Assembly: GCA_002779065.1 (NCBI GenBank) | Contig: PEXL01000051.1 | Location: 1 to 7,134 of the forward strand | Length of the DNA: 7,134 nt | Reading direction: 5' to 3' | Source: Candidatus Diapherotrites archaeon CG08_land_8_20_14_0_20_34_12 | GTDB taxonomy: Archaea; Iainarchaeota; Iainarchaeia; Iainarchaeales; 0-14-0-20-34-12 | In this document: one piece after another, positions 1-6,149 of the stretch | How positions within the stretch are numbered: position 1 is the stretch's first letter | Layout: every line of letters starts with the position of its first letter | Made by a program: the position numbers and the translations under genes | Notes under the pieces: generated by a model | Databases searched by the model: none | Told to the model about the DNA's origin: nothing | Seen by the model: only the letters and a program-made list of their open reading frames with translations

Positions 1-1
1 T

Positions 2-811
2 CTTAAAGGGAAAATCGCAGGAGCAGTCGGGGCATATAATGCTACTTCACTTTTGATTAAGGATCCAATTGAATTTGAAAAAGAGGTTCTTTCAGAATTA
101 GGCTTAGAAGCAACATTACATTCAACCCAGATTGTGCCGCCAGAATATTTGGTCGATTTATTGCATGCTGTTGATTCAACAATGGGTGTGCTTGCAAATC
201 TTGCTGATGATATGCGGCATTTGCAAAGGTCTGAAATAGCAGAAGTGTATGAATTTTTTGATTCCAAGCAAGTTGGCTCATCCACAATGCCACACAAAAG
301 AAATCCAATTAACTTTGAAAATGTAAAAAGCTTCTGGAAAGAGTTTATGCCCCGCGCCATTACTTTCTATCTTGACCAGATTTCAGAGCATCAAAGGGAT
401 TTGACAAATTCCGCATCATCAAGGTTCATCCAGGAGAATTTCGTTGGTTTATATTTAATGTCTTCCCGCTTGAATAAATCAATGGAAAAATTGAGGGTTG
501 ACAAGGATAATATGCTGAAAAATTTCAATATGTCTGTAAAAATGATTCCTGCCGAGCCCCTGTATATTTTGCTTTCATTTCACGGGCATAGCAATGCGCA
601 TGAAAAGGTAATGGAACTTACCTTAAAAGCTGAACAAAACAAGACAGAGTTGCTTGCAGAGGCCAGAAATGATAAGGAAATCGCAGAATATATTAAAAAA
701 TTCACAAAAGAGCAGCTTTCAGTGATTGAAAATCCAAAACAATATGTCGGATTAGCCGAAAAAAAGACCGAACAGGTTTGCAATTACTGGAAAAAGAAGC
801 TGGATTTGTGA
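2..811 (+). CDS. purB: Adenylosuccinate lyase, C-terminal part (5' end outside window)
   Basis: Adenylosuccinate lyase acts twice in purine synthesis: it removes fumarate from SAICAR to give AICAR and from adenylosuccinate to give AMP. The frame is open from the left edge, so about 269 C-terminal residues are present of the roughly 450 usual for the family. The visible part begins with a GAVGAYNA stretch, followed by STQIVPPEYL and then the fumarase/aspartase superfamily signature SSTMPHKRNP at 278-307, which carries the catalytic loop serine. A later HQRDLTNS segment matches the WQRDLTDS region of the E. coli-type enzyme. These landmarks place it in the E. coli PurB branch (from memory of the family). 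The THGQ-type segment with the other catalytic histidine lies upstream of the window. The TTG at 53 is an internal leucine codon and not a start. The gene ends in TGA, 71 bases before the next start, and a TATA-like element follows the stop almost at once. Confidence 0.93.
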   Translation, partial: LKGKIAGAVGAYNATSLLIKDPIEFEKEVLSELGLEATLHSTQIVPPEYLVDLLHAVDSTMGVLANLADDMRHLQRSEIAEVYEFFDSKQVGSSTMPHKRNPINFENVKSFWKEFMPRAITFYLDQISEHQRDLTNSASSRFIQENFVGLYLMSSRLNKSMEKLRVDKDNMLKNFNMSVKMIPAEPLYILLSFHGHSNAHEKVMELTLKAEQNKTELLAEARNDKEIAEYIKKFTKEQLSVIENPKQYVGLAEKKTEQVCNYWKKKLDL

Positions 812-814
812 AGA

Positions 815-828
815 CGATATATATATAC
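815..828 (+). promoter_or_regulatory. Putative TATA promoter of the secreted peptide gene
   Basis: An alternating AT tract, CGATATATATATAC, lies 4 bases after the purB stop. Its centre is about 61 bases before the ATG at 883. With an archaeal TATA-to-start distance of about 26 bases this predicts a leader of about 35 bases, long enough to hold the Shine-Dalgarno seen at 869. The same 14 bases occur on the other strand at 6150-6163, upstream of the other secreted-protein gene. Confidence 0.5.
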
Positions 829-868
829 TCAAATTACTTCTATTTTTTACTCTTAATTAATGGACAGT

Positions 869-877
869 AAGGAGGTG
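869..877 (+). promoter_or_regulatory. Strong Shine-Dalgarno for the gene at 883
   Basis: AAGGAGGTG lies 5 bases before the ATG at 883 and is a near-perfect complement of the 16S rRNA 3' end. It fixes the start of the secreted peptide. It stands out because most neighbours (cysS, the transporter, the antiporter) have no such site, which suggests strong translation of this peptide. Confidence 0.85.
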
Positions 878-882
878 CATTT

Positions 883-1149
883 ATGAAGAGAATATTTTTA
901 GCATTATTATGCATGTTTCTTTTGGTTGGAATGATGGCATCAGTGAGTGCTAGTGGAGTTACATTTAAACCAAAAAACACAGATACAAAAGGATTTATTC
1001 ACACTTCAGTCAGCTCTAACACTGTCGGATATATCCATAATCCAGTTGGATTTATCCACAACCCAGTCAAATCCAACGATGCAAAACTTATTGTTGAGTG
1101 GACCCCAAAACCAGCAAAATCAAATTACGTGAAAATGTTTTTTGGTTGA
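883..1149 (+). CDS. Small secreted peptide with G-F/Y-I-H repeats, function unknown
   Basis: I do not recognise the family. The 88-residue product begins with a classic Sec signal peptide: K2/R3, a hydrophobic core from about residue 4 to 19, and a likely cleavage after S20-V-S-A23. The mature part would be about 65 residues. It has no cysteine and contains three copies of a heptad, GFIHTSV (37-43), GYIHNPV (49-55) and GFIHNPV (56-62), the last two directly in tandem. A charged, proline-containing tail follows (residues 63-88, with W73 and a K-M-F-F-G end). The three regularly placed histidines could bind metal or take part in an extended beta structure; this is inference. The start is fixed by a strong Shine-Dalgarno at 869. 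The gene has its own TATA element and a strong hairpin plus T-run after the stop, so it looks monocistronic. It could be a surface, adhesive or signalling peptide, or a bacteriocin-like product; nothing here decides. Confidence 0.75.
   Translation: MKRIFLALLCMFLLVGMMASVSASGVTFKPKNTDTKGFIHTSVSSNTVGYIHNPVGFIHNPVKSNDAKLIVEWTPKPAKSNYVKMFFG
991..1068 (+). repeat. Three 21-base repeat units inside the secreted peptide gene
   Basis: Units at 991-1011, 1027-1047 and 1048-1068 each encode one G-F/Y-I-H-x-x-V heptad. The second and third are in direct tandem and agree at 17 of 21 bases. The first and third also agree at 17 of 21. Several of the differences are at third codon positions, consistent with an old duplication kept under selection at the protein level. 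Confidence 0.75.
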
Positions 1150-1160
1150 ATCAATTCATT

Positions 1161-1203
1161 AAACCTGTAAGCCATGCCATTGCTTTTGCAATGGCAGGTT
1201 TTA
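1161..1203 (+). terminator. Hairpin terminator after the secreted peptide gene
   Basis: A perfect 9-bp stem (TGCCATTGC, 1175-1183, with GCAATGGCA, 1188-1196) closes a TTTT loop. It can be lengthened by AAACC (1161-1165) pairing with GGTTT (1197-1201) across a bulge on the 5' side. A T-rich stretch follows, including TATTTTTTTC at 1206-1214. It starts 11 bases after the stop codon of the peptide gene. A related hairpin lies at 1322-1349. Confidence 0.65.
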
Positions 1204-1250
1204 CCTATTTTTTCTTCACTGCTTAGTGGCAGGATTTTCCAATTATTTCT

Positions 1251-1287
1251 AAAAAAAATCAACTTGTGGGTTTAACACAAGTTTTTT
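1251..1287. terminator. Hairpin flanked by A-run and T-run
   Basis: AACTTGTG (1261-1268) and CACAAGTT (1276-1283) form a perfect 8-bp stem around a 7-base loop. It is followed by TTTT (six Ts in a row from 1282) and preceded by eight As (1251-1258), so it has the shape of an intrinsic terminator on both strands. It lies between the secreted peptide gene and the NYN gene and would insulate the latter from read-through. Confidence 0.6.
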
Positions 1288-1308
1288 ATGCTATTTGGTA
1301 TTTTCTTC

Positions 1309-1317
1309 TTATAATTA
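1309..1317 (+). promoter_or_regulatory. Putative TATA box for the NYN gene
   Basis: TTATAATTA is centred about 46 bases before the ATG at 1359. An archaeal start site about 26 bases downstream would fall near 1339, giving a leader of about 20 bases. The predicted start site falls inside the palindrome at 1322-1349, so that palindrome might act as an operator. This is weakly supported in such AT-rich DNA. Confidence 0.35.
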
Positions 1318-1321
1318 CAGC

Positions 1322-1349
1322 CCTGCCTTTGCATTCGTGCAACGGCAGG
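1322..1349 (+). promoter_or_regulatory. Palindrome just before the NYN start codon
   Basis: CCTGCC (1322-1327) pairs with GGCAGG (1344-1349), and TTGCA with TGCAA after a single T/C mismatch, around a TTCG loop. The palindrome ends 9 bases before the ATG at 1359 and overlaps the predicted start of transcription. As DNA it could be an operator. As RNA it would form a hairpin at the ribosome entry site if transcription began upstream of it. Confidence 0.5.
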
Positions 1350-1358
1350 ATCATTTTT

Positions 1359-1889
1359 ATGGCTGCTGAGAGAATAGTAGTGTTTATAGACAGAAGTAAC
1401 TTATACCACGAATTGTTGAAGAATTTTGGTAATGCAAATGTAGATTTATCAACTTTCGTATCTTTTTTGGTAGGTAAGGATAAACTTGTAAGAGCTTATT
1501 ATTATAATGCCCCTTTGATTCAAAAAGATAATCCTGAGGGTTATAAAAATCAACAAAAGTTTTTTTCTGCTTTGGGCCTAATACCTAAATTTGAATTAAA
1601 GTTGGGCAGACTAGAAAAAAGATCAGGAGTATTTATTGAGAAGCTCGTAGATGTGAAGATGGCTGTTGATATAGTAACTCATGCATATTCAAATATTTAT
1701 GACCTTGCAATTATTGTCTCAGCAGATTCGGATTTTGTCCCGGCAATAGAAGCAGCACAAGATTTTGGCAAAAAAGTGATTAATGTTTGCTTACCCAAAA
1801 CAAAAGCATTTCATCTGAATGCGGTATGCAACAAAACCATATTTATAACTGAAGCTGATTTTATCAGATTTTTGATTAAGAAGGGTTAA
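1359..1889 (+). CDS. NYN/LabA-type PIN-like domain protein, probable RNase
   Basis: The 176-residue product is a single NYN domain, a PIN-like metal-dependent nuclease fold. The landmarks of the LabA/DUF88 group are in order: RIVVFIDRSNLY (D11, N14) at the N-terminus, KLVDVKMAVDIVTHA (D98, K100, D104) in the middle, and YDLAIIVSADSDFVPAI (D115, D123, D125) followed by GKKVINV. The acidic residues D11, D104, D123 and D125 would hold the metal ion. The usual SGDSDF is SADSDF here. There is no added DNA- or RNA-binding domain, and the C-terminus ends in FIRFLIKKG. The ATG at 1359 is chosen because the domain begins four residues later. The in-frame GTG at 1266 would add 31 residues translated from two hairpins. 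The gene is single, followed by a T6 run. Substrate is not evident: processing of RNA, or defence-related RNA cleavage, would fit the family. Confidence 0.82.
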   Translation: MAAERIVVFIDRSNLYHELLKNFGNANVDLSTFVSFLVGKDKLVRAYYYNAPLIQKDNPEGYKNQQKFFSALGLIPKFELKLGRLEKRSGVFIEKLVDVKMAVDIVTHAYSNIYDLAIIVSADSDFVPAIEAAQDFGKKVINVCLPKTKAFHLNAVCNKTIFITEADFIRFLIKKG

Positions 1890-1890
1890 C

Positions 1891-1896
1891 TTTTTT
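1891..1896 (+). terminator. T-run after the NYN gene
   Basis: Six Ts begin two bases after the TAA stop at 1887-1889, with no stem in front. T-runs of this kind can end transcription in archaea without a hairpin. Confidence 0.4.
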
Positions 1897-1906
1897 ATTA
1901 CGCCAC

Positions 1907-1918
1907 CTTAAAAATATC
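1907..1918 (+). promoter_or_regulatory. Putative TATA box for cysS
   Basis: CTTAAAAATATC lies about 70 bases before the ATG at 1982, which predicts a leader of about 40 bases. That leader would end in a pyrimidine-rich tract (TTCTTCTCC and TTCTTC) with no Shine-Dalgarno near the start. A T-rich element at 1952-1961 is an alternative that would give an almost leaderless message. Confidence 0.3.
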
Positions 1919-1981
1919 TTGCTTTTTCAGAGAATTACTTTAACCGAAGGTTTTTATTTTTCTTCTCCTTATTCTTCTATC

Positions 1982-3370
1982 ATGGTTTTAATATACAATA
2001 CGCTTTCAGGCAAAAAGGAAGAATTTAACCCAATTGAAAAAAATAAGATTCGCATGTATGTCTGCGGCCCAACAGTTTATGGGCCAGCACATTTAGGGCA
2101 TGCTCGCACATATGTTGCTTTTGACATAATCAGAAGATATTTAGAGTTTAGGGGCTATGCCATCAATTTTGTTGTGAATATTACCGACATTCATGATGAC
2201 ATAATAAAAAGGGCAAATGAATTGAATATTAATTTTTTGGAATTGACAGAGAAATTCACTGAAAATTATTTCCAAAATATGAAATCTCTAAAAATAAAGG
2301 ATGCTTCTATTTATCCCAAAGTAACTGATAATATTCCTGAAATTATTAAGATTGTAAAAACCCTGAAAGATAGGGGGTATGCTTATGAGACTGAAGACGG
2401 GGTTTATTTTAATGTTGCAAAAATGGCTGATTATGGAAAACTCTCACACATAAAGATTTCAAAGCAAAAAACAGGCACAAGGGTTGAAACAGATAAATAT
2501 GAAAAGGAAGAGGCCCGTGATTTTGCTTTATGGAAGAAACAAAAGCCAGGAGAGCCATCTTGGGACTCTCCATTTGGGAAAGGCAGGCCCGGCTGGCATA
2601 TTGAATGTTCTGCATTAAGCACAAAACATCTTGGAACTCAAATAGATATCCATGGCGGCGCCCGTGATTTGATATTCCCTCATCATGAAAATGAAATTGC
2701 GCAGAGCGAATGCCGCTTTGGTAAAAAGCCATTTGTAAGGTATTGGTTGCATTCTGGATTTTTGACTGTGGCAGGCCAAAAGATGAGTAAATCGCTTGGA
2801 AATTACATTATTATTGAGGATTTGCTTAGGGAATATTCAGCAGAAGAATTCAGATTTTTTATTGCCCAAAGCCATTACCGAAGCCCGATTAATTTCTCAA
2901 AAGAGGAAATGAAAAAGTCGAGAAATTCACTCAGTAGGTTAAATGAATTCATCCAAAGGCTTTTGGATGTCCAGAAAGCAGGAGAATTAACAGTTAAGAA
3001 AGATGTAGACCTAGCTAGAAAGAATTTTGTAAAAGAAATGGACTATGATTTCAATCTGCCAAAGGCTTGGGTGCATTTGTTCAAACTTGAATCTATAATA
3101 AATAAAAGAATTTCAGAAGAAAAATTTACGAAAGAAGATTCTGATTATGCAATCCAATTTTTTAAGGATGTTGACTCCTTCTTGCAGGTATTTTTATTTG
3201 AAAAAAAGCTGTTTGAATTAAGTGCAGAAGAAAAAGCCTTTGTTGATAAAAGAAATGAATTAAGGGCGCAAAAGAAATGGGCTGAAGCAGATGTCATAAG
3301 ACAAGAACTTCTGAAAAAAGGTATTGAATTAACAGATACTAAAGAAGGAACTAAATGGAAAAGGATTTAA
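1982..3370 (+). CDS. cysS: Cysteinyl-tRNA synthetase
   Basis: This class I aminoacyl-tRNA synthetase activates cysteine with ATP and charges tRNA-Cys. All hallmarks are present. MYVCGPTVYGPAHLGHAR contains the HIGH motif as H37-L-G-H40. The four zinc ligands are C28 (CGPTVY), C209 (WHIECS), H234 and E238 (FPHHENE). KMSKS is at 267-271. The C-terminus has the anticodon-binding pattern with KKWAEADVIRQEL and a final TKEGTKWKRI. Starting at ATG 1982 gives 462 residues, almost exactly the E. coli length (461), and puts the zinc ligands at the same residue numbers as in E. coli. An upstream TTG at 1919 in the same frame would add 21 residues that match nothing in the family. No Shine-Dalgarno is visible. 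Only 27 bases separate its stop from the transporter gene, so the two may be cotranscribed. Confidence 0.97.
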   Translation: MVLIYNTLSGKKEEFNPIEKNKIRMYVCGPTVYGPAHLGHARTYVAFDIIRRYLEFRGYAINFVVNITDIHDDIIKRANELNINFLELTEKFTENYFQNMKSLKIKDASIYPKVTDNIPEIIKIVKTLKDRGYAYETEDGVYFNVAKMADYGKLSHIKISKQKTGTRVETDKYEKEEARDFALWKKQKPGEPSWDSPFGKGRPGWHIECSALSTKHLGTQIDIHGGARDLIFPHHENEIAQSECRFGKKPFVRYWLHSGFLTVAGQKMSKSLGNYIIIEDLLREYSAEEFRFFIAQSHYRSPINFSKEEMKKSRNSLSRLNEFIQRLLDVQKAGELTVKKDVDLARKNFVKEMDYDFNLPKAWVHLFKLESIINKRISEEKFTKEDSDYAIQFFKDVDSFLQVFLFEKKLFELSAEEKAFVDKRNELRAQKKWAEADVIRQELLKKGIELTDTKEGTKWKRI

Positions 3371-3397
3371 TTAGACCATTGTTTTATTATATTTAAC

Positions 3398-3811
3398 ATG
3401 CTTGGAGAATTACTGATAGTTCTTGGTCAGTTGGGAATGGCAATAGGAGTCCTGTTTATTAAAAAGCTTACTGCAGATACAAACCCTATTCTAGTTACTG
3501 CCTTAATTTTTTTGGTTGGTGGACTTGCGATGATTCCTATTATTTTCTATTTTTCAAAGGATTTAGCTGTATTTACCCAGCAAAAGTATATTTGGGTAAT
3601 TATTGCTGCTATTGCGCTGCCTGTTATTGGTGAGATATTATATATTTCTGGCCTTGCAAGGACAACAATGTCAACTGCAGGTCTTCTTGCCCTAACATTT
3701 CCATTATTTGCTGTAACGTTGGCAGTGGCTTTCCTTGGCGAGACCATAAACCTAAAATTTATTATTGCATCTTTACTGATGCTTGCAGGATATGTTTTAT
3801 TGCTAATTTGA
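3398..3811 (+). CDS. EamA/DMT-superfamily small membrane transporter
   Basis: The 137-residue product is almost wholly hydrophobic, with five likely membrane segments at about residues 2-22, 29-52, 64-85, 92-112 and 117-137. It corresponds to one EamA domain, half of the usual ten-helix drug/metabolite transporter. The second half reads GLARTTMSTAGLLALTFPLFAVTLAVAFLGE, the conserved EamA pattern in which a small helix after the third segment leads into a helix ending in LGE. Half-size members are thought to work as dimers, so this one probably self-associates. The substrate cannot be told from sequence. No Shine-Dalgarno precedes ATG 3398. The gene either follows cysS in one message or uses a weak TATA (TTTAATTA, 3366-3373) that would give a leaderless transcript. 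Seven Ts follow the stop directly. Confidence 0.8.
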   Translation: MLGELLIVLGQLGMAIGVLFIKKLTADTNPILVTALIFLVGGLAMIPIIFYFSKDLAVFTQQKYIWVIIAAIALPVIGEILYISGLARTTMSTAGLLALTFPLFAVTLAVAFLGETINLKFIIASLLMLAGYVLLLI

Positions 3812-3818
3812 TTTTTTT
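3812..3818 (+). terminator. T7 run after the transporter gene
   Basis: Seven Ts follow the TGA stop at 3809-3811 with no hairpin. This is a typical archaeal-style termination signal, and it separates the transporter from the antiporter, which has its own TATA box. Confidence 0.5.
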
Positions 3819-3826
3819 CACCAATA

Positions 3827-3839
3827 CTTATTTAAATTA
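3827..3839 (+). promoter_or_regulatory. TATA box of the antiporter gene, near-leaderless layout
   Basis: CTTATTTAAATTA contains TTTAAATT at 3831-3838, centred about 31 bases before ATG 3865. With the archaeal spacing of 25-27 bases the message would start only a few bases before the ATG. There is no Shine-Dalgarno, in agreement with leaderless translation. This is one of the better signs that the organism is archaeal. Confidence 0.6.
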
Positions 3840-3864
3840 GAATTGTTTTCTTATTACTGATTGA

Positions 3865-5661
3865 ATGGTAGTTGAATTTTCATTAGTGCTTGATATTGGT
3901 TTAATCATTATATTTGCGGCATTGTTTAATCTGCTTGCCCGCTTGTTTAAACAGCCATTGCTTTTATCCTATATTATTGCAGGCATTATTTTAGGTTCAA
4001 TTTTTGTCGGTTCTTTGAATTTTAATATTGCTGGCTTAACAATCGGGGTAACAAATAAGGAGGAAGTAATGCTTCTCTCCGAATTAGGTGTAGCATTCCT
4101 TTTATTTTCAATTGGAATCGAAACAAATCTGTCCAGACTTAAGGGATTTACAAAAACAATAGTATTGGGCACAGTTTTGCAGGTAATTCTAACAATTCTT
4201 TTCTTTTACATTTTTGCTGTTTATCTTGCTTTATTGCCCTTTTATGAAGCATTTTTAGTTGGAATAATACTTTCATTTTCATCAACAATGCTTGTTGTTA
4301 AAATATTGAGTGATGAGCATGTTTTGGATACTTTGCATGGCCGCTTGATGTTAGGCTTTTTGATTGTTCAAGATATTATTGTAATTTTACTTTTACCTAT
4401 GTTTTCATCATCTTCAGAAATATTCAATTATGCATTCCTTGCAAGGTTTGCGTTTTCTGGCCTGTTTTTATTATTGCTAACTGTTTTTCTTGCAAAATAC
4501 GTATTTCCTATTCTGTTCAAATTTGCTGCAAAGGATAAAAATATTTTATTCCTGTTAGCGCTTTCTGTATGTTTTGGATTTATCTTCCTTTCAAAATTCT
4601 TTCTTAATATCCCAATAGCAATAGGGGCCTTTGTTGCAGGTTTATCTTTATCCATTCTGCCTTATAATTTTGAAATCTATACAGAGATAAAAGGAGTTAG
4701 AGATTTATTTGTGACAATATTTTTTGTAATGCTAGGGATGCAGATATCACTTTCTTCTTTTTTACAAGGGCAATACCTTGCTATTCTAGTATTATCCCTC
4801 ATTACAGTATTTTTGATAAAACCTTTGATTCTGTCAGCATTAACCCTTGTTGCAGGATATGGCATGCGAATAGCCTTAATTGTTGGATTTGGTTTGGCAC
4901 AGGCATCTGAGTTCTCATTTGTTTTAGCAGGTGAAGGATTAAGGGCAGGATTGTTATCGCAAGGGACTTTTTCAATAGTTCTTGTTGTTGTTGCAATATC
5001 CATGGTTCTTACGCCCTATACCTTTAGCTATGAAAAGAAAATTGTTAGATTCTTTGAATCATTATTTTTGAGATTGGGAATATTGGGTAATATTAAATTT
5101 ACGCGAAAGTTGGTGGGATTGCAGGAATATAAAGAAATGAGGAATCATCTTGTAATTTTTGGCGCAGGAACTATGGGCAATACCTTAATTTCAGGGCTGC
5201 TAGGAAAACAAATTTTAGTAATAGATCACAACCCTGATACTGTGCGTGCTTTAAAATCCAAAGGAATTAATGCGGTTTATGGTGAAGCGCAGAATGAGGA
5301 AGTATGGAAAAAATTAAATCTAAAAAATGCAATTGCTGTGCTTGTTGTTATTCCAGACATTGAAGCATCCTTAAGTTTAATTAAATATGCAAAAGAAGAA
5401 AACCCCAGATTGCCAATATTTGGAAGGGCCCATTATTACACTGAAGGTTTAAAGTTATATGATGCCGGCTGTGATTATGTCATAATGCCGCATGTTGTTG
5501 GCTCAAATGTTTTGCTAAAAGCGCTTCTCAGCTTCTTGAATTCAGGAAAAATGAATGAATGCACTGCTTTGCAGAATGAATTTTTTGAATACTTAAAAGA
5601 AGCATCAAAAGATGAGCAGATGAAGAGCATTTTTAGATATAGGAATAATTTGTTTGACTAA
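3865..5661 (+). CDS. KefB/KefC-type cation:proton antiporter (CPA2) with RCK/TrkA-N domain
   Basis: The 598-residue product joins a membrane antiporter to a cytoplasmic nucleotide-binding regulator and probably exchanges K+ or Na+ for protons. Residues about 8-400 form the Na+/H+ exchanger domain with roughly 12 membrane segments. They include FLLFSIGIETNLSRL (78-92), the ion-site pair Q169-D170 typical of Kef members of the CPA2 family, PIAIGAFVAGLSLS (250-263) and GLAQASEFSFVLAGEG (343-358). Residues about 428-545 are an RCK N-terminal (TrkA-N) Rossmann domain: HLVIFGAGTMG (glycines 433, 435 and 438), then VIDHNP with D454 placed to bind the nucleotide ribose, and GEAQNEEV. A helical tail of about 50 residues follows, with no recognisable TrkA-C domain. 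The length and domain order are like E. coli KefC (620). Glutathione gating cannot be assumed. It starts at ATG 3865 and converges on the secreted gene. Confidence 0.93.
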   Translation: MVVEFSLVLDIGLIIIFAALFNLLARLFKQPLLLSYIIAGIILGSIFVGSLNFNIAGLTIGVTNKEEVMLLSELGVAFLLFSIGIETNLSRLKGFTKTIVLGTVLQVILTILFFYIFAVYLALLPFYEAFLVGIILSFSSTMLVVKILSDEHVLDTLHGRLMLGFLIVQDIIVILLLPMFSSSSEIFNYAFLARFAFSGLFLLLLTVFLAKYVFPILFKFAAKDKNILFLLALSVCFGFIFLSKFFLNIPIAIGAFVAGLSLSILPYNFEIYTEIKGVRDLFVTIFFVMLGMQISLSSFLQGQYLAILVLSLITVFLIKPLILSALTLVAGYGMRIALIVGFGLAQASEFSFVLAGEGLRAGLLSQGTFSIVLVVVAISMVLTPYTFSYEKKIVRFFESLFLRLGILGNIKFTRKLVGLQEYKEMRNHLVIFGAGTMGNTLISGLLGKQILVIDHNPDTVRALKSKGINAVYGEAQNEEVWKKLNLKNAIAVLVVIPDIEASLSLIKYAKEENPRLPIFGRAHYYTEGLKLYDAGCDYVIMPHVVGSNVLLKALLSFLNSGKMNECTALQNEFFEYLKEASKDEQMKSIFRYRNNLFD

Positions 5662-5675
5662 AAAATAAGAAAAAG

Positions 5676-5694
5676 AGAAGGGATTATCCCTTCT
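5676..5694. terminator. Bidirectional hairpin terminator between convergent genes
   Basis: AGAAGGGA (5676-5683) pairs perfectly with TCCCTTCT (5687-5694) around a 3-base loop. It sits in the 43-base gap between the antiporter stop (5661) and the stop of the minus-strand secreted gene (5705). On the minus strand it is followed by a long T-rich tract (complement of 5661-5675), the stronger of the two directions. On the plus strand the Ts are looser. Confidence 0.75.
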
Positions 5695-5704
5695 GAAAAC
5701 TATT

Positions 5705-6092
5705 TTACTTTGTTAAAGTTATTTTTTTGATAACTGTAGCATTAGGTGAAGTAGCAGTTGTTGTTTGCCCTAGGTCTACTTTCCATGGTTGAATATAATA
5801 ACTACTGTTGTTATTTCCACTCCATGTTTGACCATTTTTTAATGTTACTACTGAGTAGCCAGAAATTAAATTTACTGATCCTTGAAGGCAAACCATGTTC
5901 AAACGTAATGCTCCATTCTAATTGGGCGTTGCCATTAATGCTACTAGCTTTTAATGCTTCAATTTGCTTTTCTATATATATTGTTCCATTATACTTTTGA
6001 GTTTTGTTTTGGTTGGAGATTTCAAATGCAATCACGCTTGAAAATAAAACCAAAAGCGCAAAAGAAATCAATAAAAAATTCTTAATTTTCAT
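5705..6092 (-). pseudogene. Small secreted protein, interrupted by a frameshift
   Basis: I do not recognise the family. From ATG 6092 the frame encodes a Sec signal peptide (K2, K4, hydrophobic core about 6-21, likely cleavage after S-V-I-A22) and a mature start FEISNQNK. It runs through NGTIYIEKQIEALK to NAQLEWS (residue 61, codon 5912-5910). A second frame, shifted by +1, then reads LRLNMVCLQGSVNLISGYSV and on through KNGQTWSGNNN, YYIQPWKVDL and TATSPNATV to a TAA at 5705. Joined near 5909, the parts give about 128 residues. The second frame is closed upstream by TAG at 5920-5918, so the shift must lie between there and 5811, where the first frame ends. The second part looks like real protein: secreted-type Asn/Thr/Ser content, several N-glycosylation sequons, and an end just before a terminator. 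One extra base (or two missing) explains it, either mutation or assembly error. The alternative is a 93-residue protein ending at 5811. Confidence 0.6.
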
Positions 6093-6099
6093 TTCAGTT

Positions 6100-6105
6100 C
6101 CCCCC
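6100..6105 (-). promoter_or_regulatory. G-rich ribosome site deciding the start at 6092
   Basis: On the minus strand GGGGGG lies 7 bases before ATG 6092 and can pair with the CCUCC of 16S rRNA if one G-U pair is allowed. The earlier ATG at 6107 overlaps this run and would place MGGTE in front of the lysines of the signal peptide, so 6092 is preferred. Confidence 0.5.
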
Positions 6106-6149
6106 ATTTTTTTAATTTGATTGTGTTATATAGTAAAGAATTAAGAGCG

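Larger units (their letters stand above)
1175..1349 (+). repeat. Recurrent palindromic element in the gap before the NYN gene
   Basis: Two hairpins share the pattern TGCC-n-TTGC ... GCAA-n-GGCAGG: one at 1175-1198 and one at 1325-1349. A degenerate third copy, AGTGGCAGGATTTT at 1225-1238, keeps only the right arm with a 4-bp CACT/AGTG stem in front of it. GGCAGG therefore occurs at 1193, 1228 and 1344, each time followed by a T-rich stretch. The 1150-1358 gap holds no gene that I can support. Confidence 0.5.

Noticed and set aside
991..1068. Possible short CRISPR-like repeat array
   Set aside because: The units are partly in direct tandem with no spacers, are coding in phase, and vary at third positions. 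This is an internal protein repeat.
947..1132. Alternative frame of 61 codons within the secreted peptide gene
   Set aside because: It has no ribosome site. The strong Shine-Dalgarno, signal peptide and heptad conservation all support the frame from 883.
1934..1955. Small AACC-GAA-GGTT hairpin followed by Ts before cysS, possible attenuator
   Set aside because: The stem is only 4 bp and there is no conserved T-box or other leader structure around it.
1919..1981. N-terminal extension of cysS from TTG 1919
   Set aside because: From ATG 1982 the zinc ligands fall at exactly the E. coli residue numbers (28, 209, 234, 238). The extension matches nothing in the family and is translated from a T-rich gap.
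2409..2732. Minus-strand open frame of 107 codons within cysS
   Set aside because: It lies wholly inside the well-supported synthetase gene and shows no recognisable protein features.
4057..4071. AAGGAGG followed by an in-frame ATG (M69) inside the antiporter gene, possible internal start
   Set aside because: A start there would remove the first two membrane segments of a conserved domain. The bases encode Lys-Glu-Glu in a loop and probably resemble a ribosome site by chance.
5758..6000. Plus-strand open frame of 80 codons opposite the secreted gene
   Set aside because: It has no promoter or ribosome site and no family resemblance, and it is antisense to a minus-strand gene with a signal peptide, promoter and terminator.
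6093..6107. Earlier ATG of the minus-strand secreted gene at 6107
   Set aside because: It overlaps the G-run that best serves as ribosome site and would put five uncharged or acidic residues before the signal peptide lysines.
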